From NCBI RefSeq assembly GCF_964340395.1, contig NC_135559.1, positions 388,501 to 452,500 on the forward strand: 64,000 nt of DNA, in the 5' to 3' direction. The DNA is from Glandiceps talaboti (lineage: Eukaryota > Hemichordata > Enteropneusta > Spengelidae). Within the stretch, counting starts at the first letter, position 1; every line of letters begins with the position of its first letter. The position numbers and the translations under genes were made by a program. Positions 60,049-64,000 of the stretch are shown here, in pieces. Under the pieces are notes generated by a model that made no database searches, had not been told where the DNA came from, and was given only the letters and a program-made list of their open reading frames with translations.

Positions 60049-62561
60049 AGTAGTAGTAATCTTGAATGATAAGCTTATACCGCAGTAAAATCGACGCTCT
60101 TCTATACAAACGTAGCAGTATCACATTAAACGTTATGGTTGTAAATGTCCGGAGAGATTTATGTAAAGAGAGCGTACTTTTAACAGTGTATATTACGCTC
60201 TGGCATTGAAATGGATATTTGGAACTCAACACGCTCAGATCACACACACATCGCTCTCTCCATGTTTAAATTCATGCGGTAAGTTTTTGTGAATCCATTT
60301 TTATCATTCGCTATCTCATATACTGAATATTGAGTTTTGCGTCTCATGGCTTGTATTCGTGGAGATGGAGTTTTTGAAATAAGTTGAGTTGTTTTGTTGA
60401 CAATAATCGGCGTTAAGCAAGTTCATCGCAAGTCAATTGTTTCATCTCCGGGAGGTCACGTTTATGAGGAGTAATGTGTATGCAATTTTGATTTGAAATG
60501 TTCATGTCATATTTCTTGGTGTTTATTGATTTAACCTTGAATTTGCCTTGAATAGGGACAGAGTCAAAATGAAAAAACCACCTTATTATGGCCCCGTTGT
60601 GGCAAATTTATAGCCAGAGCCGGGCAGGAGCATCATACTCAGCTAACTACCAGCATTACCATCATAGTAATGGCAATGCTAGTTTTAATGTAGTTGGCTG
60701 GAGGGCCTAATGTTCACTCGTACACCAAGTCTCAAGAATATATGCCCAGCCTCAAGTTGCAAGACTTGGGCATTAAATTAATGTGTTAACGAGACGATAT
60801 TGTACTATTCTGCGATTCCAATGACGTCAGGAGATTACATTAACCCCCACAGGCGCTTGTGAGCTAATAAAGTAATACTAGTATTCTATTCAAGGGTGGT
60901 AATGATACACAATGACGTTATAGGGTATATGTACAATACCGTACAGACACTGGTTTGTGCAAACACCGGTGTCGGTATATTAATAAATATTTGTAAATAC
61001 CAAATAAACGCCATAATTTTGCATTAAGACCATCCTTTTTGGAGAACTAGTATGCATCTAAATACTATAGTAGCTAAATTTGCCACCGAAGGTCTCCGGT
61101 ATACAAATTGTTTGGTAGACCTACTATACAATAGCAGCCAGTTCACCACATGAACGGAAAGTCTATATTTAGCTCGACACTAACATTACTACATTTTATC
61201 GATAAAGAAATTAAGTACAGTTTTTGAATTTGTCACTGAGTCACTGTAGAACACCTAAAATTAAACTAAGATGTAGCAATGTAGGTAAGGTTTTTGTAAT
61301 ACCAGACAATAAATGTGGCAATGTAAGAAAAAGAATTTTTTTCAAGCCACGTGATGCAATATTGCAAAGTGATTAGCTTTTTTGGGCGCGTCAGACGACG
61401 ATTTATTCAATGTCAACTGGTTTCTACTGTATTTTCAAACGTGCACTCTTATGGACCTCAAGGCAAACCTTGCTAGTGATCAGACGGGGGTAACTCTACA
61501 AATTATCAATGACCAGCCCATGAATATGTCTTTATGACAAGTGTTCATTACTGACAGTTAACAAATACATCCATAATCGTCACAATTGTATTAATTGCAT
61601 ACACGTTCCCCACAAGTGCTAACCATATATGCTCCGATTTCGACAAACATCGACATTCATGCCCATTGAGAAAGACACACTTGGGCCTCCTACAACAGCA
61701 CCATATAGTATGACAATAAATAATGATATATATGACAACATTTTAGAAATTTTATTTGTATATGGATATCATAAATATCATAAATATCATAAATAATATT
61801 GTTTTAAGACTTATGCAAAGTAATAGAACATGTATTGGTATGTATACATCTTAAATTTGCATAGAGTAAAGTTAGTGAATAGGACTCATGGCTTCGTCTA
61901 CACCAAGATAACATACCACGGACAGTCTGTGGTCTCTACGTATTCTGATTGTGTGTGTGTGTACCCTATCCACTGATCAGAACCTGTATTTCGCTTGTGT
62001 GTAGTTCTTAACAAAAAAGTTGTGTGAGATTTACAAATCCATCCTGTTGCACTAAATGAAACGTTATAGAATTTATGGTTTAGTAGTAAATGTCGCAAGA
62101 AAAAAATGCTACAAAACTGTCACATAGTGGATTTTTGACAGGGCACACGTAAATGTGGCTGGGATTTACAGTCTCCGCTCTTTCATTATCTTACAATAAG
62201 ACCCTTTTACGGCAACACCACCTCACCTGTTCTTACCGAGGATCCCTATTTGTGGCTGCATCAGCTAAAAAAACAGGTTGTGGTGTCATGTTGATGTCAT
62301 CATCAAAAATACTCGTAAAACCACAGGTCCCTTAGCGGCAACCGCAAAATACGCGATGAATGGTTTCTTAATAGAAAAATAATACTACACTCTGGCTGGC
62401 GAGAATGGCCAGTTGTTGCAACATCCAATGGTTTATATATGACGTCAGGTATCGTGCCAGAACTGCGTATATGGTATACTACTCACACATTTTTTCTGAA
62501 TAAGTTTGTCACGTGACATTGCCCGTCTCGACTAACTCCAACTGGGAGAGATACATACTGA

Positions 62562-62645
62562 TCGCAATAATGAAACTGGACCAGTGTAGGAAATTCAAGT
62601 TTACAATAATGAAACTGGACCAGTGTAGGAAATTCAAGTTTACAA
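62562..62645 (+). repeat. 39-bp tandem duplication
   Basis: aataatgaaactggaccagt plus gtaggaaattcaagtttac occurs twice. Confidence 0.93.
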
Positions 62646-63004
62646 TAATGATCAAAGCAGCACGTCACACAAATATTTCTCAATTTAGTTCTCGGCTTAT
62701 CAGTAAAGTTTTAGACCTTTGCGTTTGTTTCCATAGAAACCGAGTTATAACACAACTTATGTTTGCGTGACTTTATCCAATAAAGTTACCATTGTAAAAA
62801 TTAATTTGAATATTACTGAGAGCTTTGAGTAATACGGAGCCATCGCTACCATCCTGTTTTTTGAAAATTCGCCAAAGTACGTTATATTAGGCAATAAAAT
62901 GTCCAAATATAAGTATATAATATTATATCAAACTTTGGTCTCCAGTCCAAAACATTCACACACAACAAATTCATCGAGATTCCATTACACTTGTGCGTTA
63001 CATA

Positions 63005-63309
63005 GTGAGTGAGTGAGTGAGTGAGTGAGTGAGTGAGTGAGTGAGTGAGTGAGTGAGTGAGTGAGTGAGTGAGTGAGTCAGTCAGTCAGTCAGTCAGTCA
63101 GTCAGTCAGTCAGTCAGTCAGTCAGTCAGTCAGTCAGTCAGTCAGTCAGTCAGTCAGTCAGTCAGTCAGTCAGTCAGTCAGTCAGTCAGTCAGTCAGTCA
63201 AATGAGTGAGTGAGTGAGTGAGTCAGTCAGTCAGTCAGTCAGTCAGTCAGTCAGTCAGTCAGTCAGTCAGTCAGTCAGTCAGTCAGTCAGTCAGTCAGTC
63301 AGTCAGTCA

Positions 63310-63352
<43 letters not shown>

Positions 63353-63505
63353 AGTCAGTCTGTCAAATGAGTGAGTGAGTGAGTGAGTGAGTGAGTGAGT
63401 GAGTGAGTGAGTCAGTCAGTCAGTCAGTCAGTCAGTCAGTCAGTCAGTCAGTCAGTCAGTCAGTCAGTCAGTCAGTCAGTCAGTCAGTCAGTCAGTCAGT
63501 CTGTA
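63005..63505 (+). repeat. Composite (GTGA)n/(GTCA)n satellite-like block
   Basis: About 500 bp alternating pure GTGA and pure GTCA runs. The order GTGA, GTCA, caaatgagtgag junction, GTCA, caaatgagtgag junction, GTGA, GTCA implies higher-order duplication of a roughly 150-190 bp block. Confidence 0.97.
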
Positions 63506-63759
63506 AGTGAATAGTAAATATAAAGCTTCTACTATTTTAGGCGGTATCTGTTTTTGAATTGAAAAGTTTAAAAACAATATTTTATGTCACAGTAACAATA
63601 CATATCAAAATATATGTGATACTCAAGAACTTTAAGAAACTTTGGTTTTAATGAGGTGAGGCAGATATAGAGATATTTAATTTTGTCATAACAAGGGGCT
63701 ACGTCTCGTTATCTGTTTCAGACAAACACACAAACAAAATGGACGTAGGAAGGACGGAC

Positions 63760-63959
<200 letters not shown>

Positions 63960-64000
63960 AAACAGTCTTTGATTTAAAAAAAAATACCCAAAATATTACT

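Larger units (their letters stand above)
59043..62990. other. Gene-free stretch at right side
   Basis: No supported coding exons. Contains a (CCA)n/(CAA)n tract (59938-60048), a nested imperfect hairpin around cagctaactac/gtagttggctg (60640-60701), donor-like gcggtaagt at 60278, and a 39-bp duplication (62562-62645). Confidence 0.45.

Noticed and set aside
59927-60247. Open frame with long Trp run
   Set aside because: Antisense of (CCA)n microsatellite.

Overview
This is animal nuclear DNA. It is AT-rich and has GT-AG introns of about 0.1 to 2 kb, short coding exons, frequent microsatellites and minisatellites, and SINE-, MITE- and LINE-like fragments. Protein content (a class XVI myosin, Rubicon, and a cAMP-receptor-like GPCR with a non-vertebrate gene structure) and the SINE suggest a marine invertebrate bilaterian. 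I cannot tell deuterostome from lophotrochozoan from this window. Nothing bacterial or viral is present.

Layout. (1) About 1-13.4 kb, + strand: the 3' two thirds of a class XVI unconventional myosin (MYO16 orthologue; 5' end outside the window). Fifteen exons join in consistent phase and give about 1329 residues: the second half of the motor, one IQ motif, and a long tail with tyrosine motifs, a four-copy proline repeat, a NYAP-homology motif, a long polyproline run, two WH2-like actin-binding motifs and three W-K motifs. (2) 13.4-24.7 kb: 3'UTR and gene-free DNA with minisatellites and palindromic elements. (3) 37.27-24.76 kb, - strand: a complete Rubicon (RUBCN) gene, 19 coding exons, 1000 codons predicted to the residue before the stop, with an N-terminal RUN domain and a C-terminal Cys/His-rich Rubicon homology domain. 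(4) 37.6-48.0 kb, + strand: a seven-transmembrane receptor of the cAMP-receptor-like (class E, GPR157-related) group, divergent from RUBCN across a 362-bp shared promoter, with two homologous alternative last exons. (5) 48-64 kb: mostly gene-free and repeat-rich, with a possible promoter or first exon near 58.9-59.05 kb.

The three genes are not an operon and no shared pathway is evident, though MYO16 (actin and PI3K/WAVE signalling) and Rubicon (PI3K-III, Rab7, autophagy) both touch phosphoinositide signalling. The most unusual features are the actin-assembly-like tail of the myosin and a recurrent pattern in all three genes: short tandem duplications that copy an exon edge together with its splice site. 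The most striking case is a seven-unit, 81-bp, frame-preserving array of 3' splice sites in RUBCN. Exon coordinates were assembled by eye from reading frame, splice consensus and family knowledge. Comparisons to human proteins are from memory and were not aligned by software.
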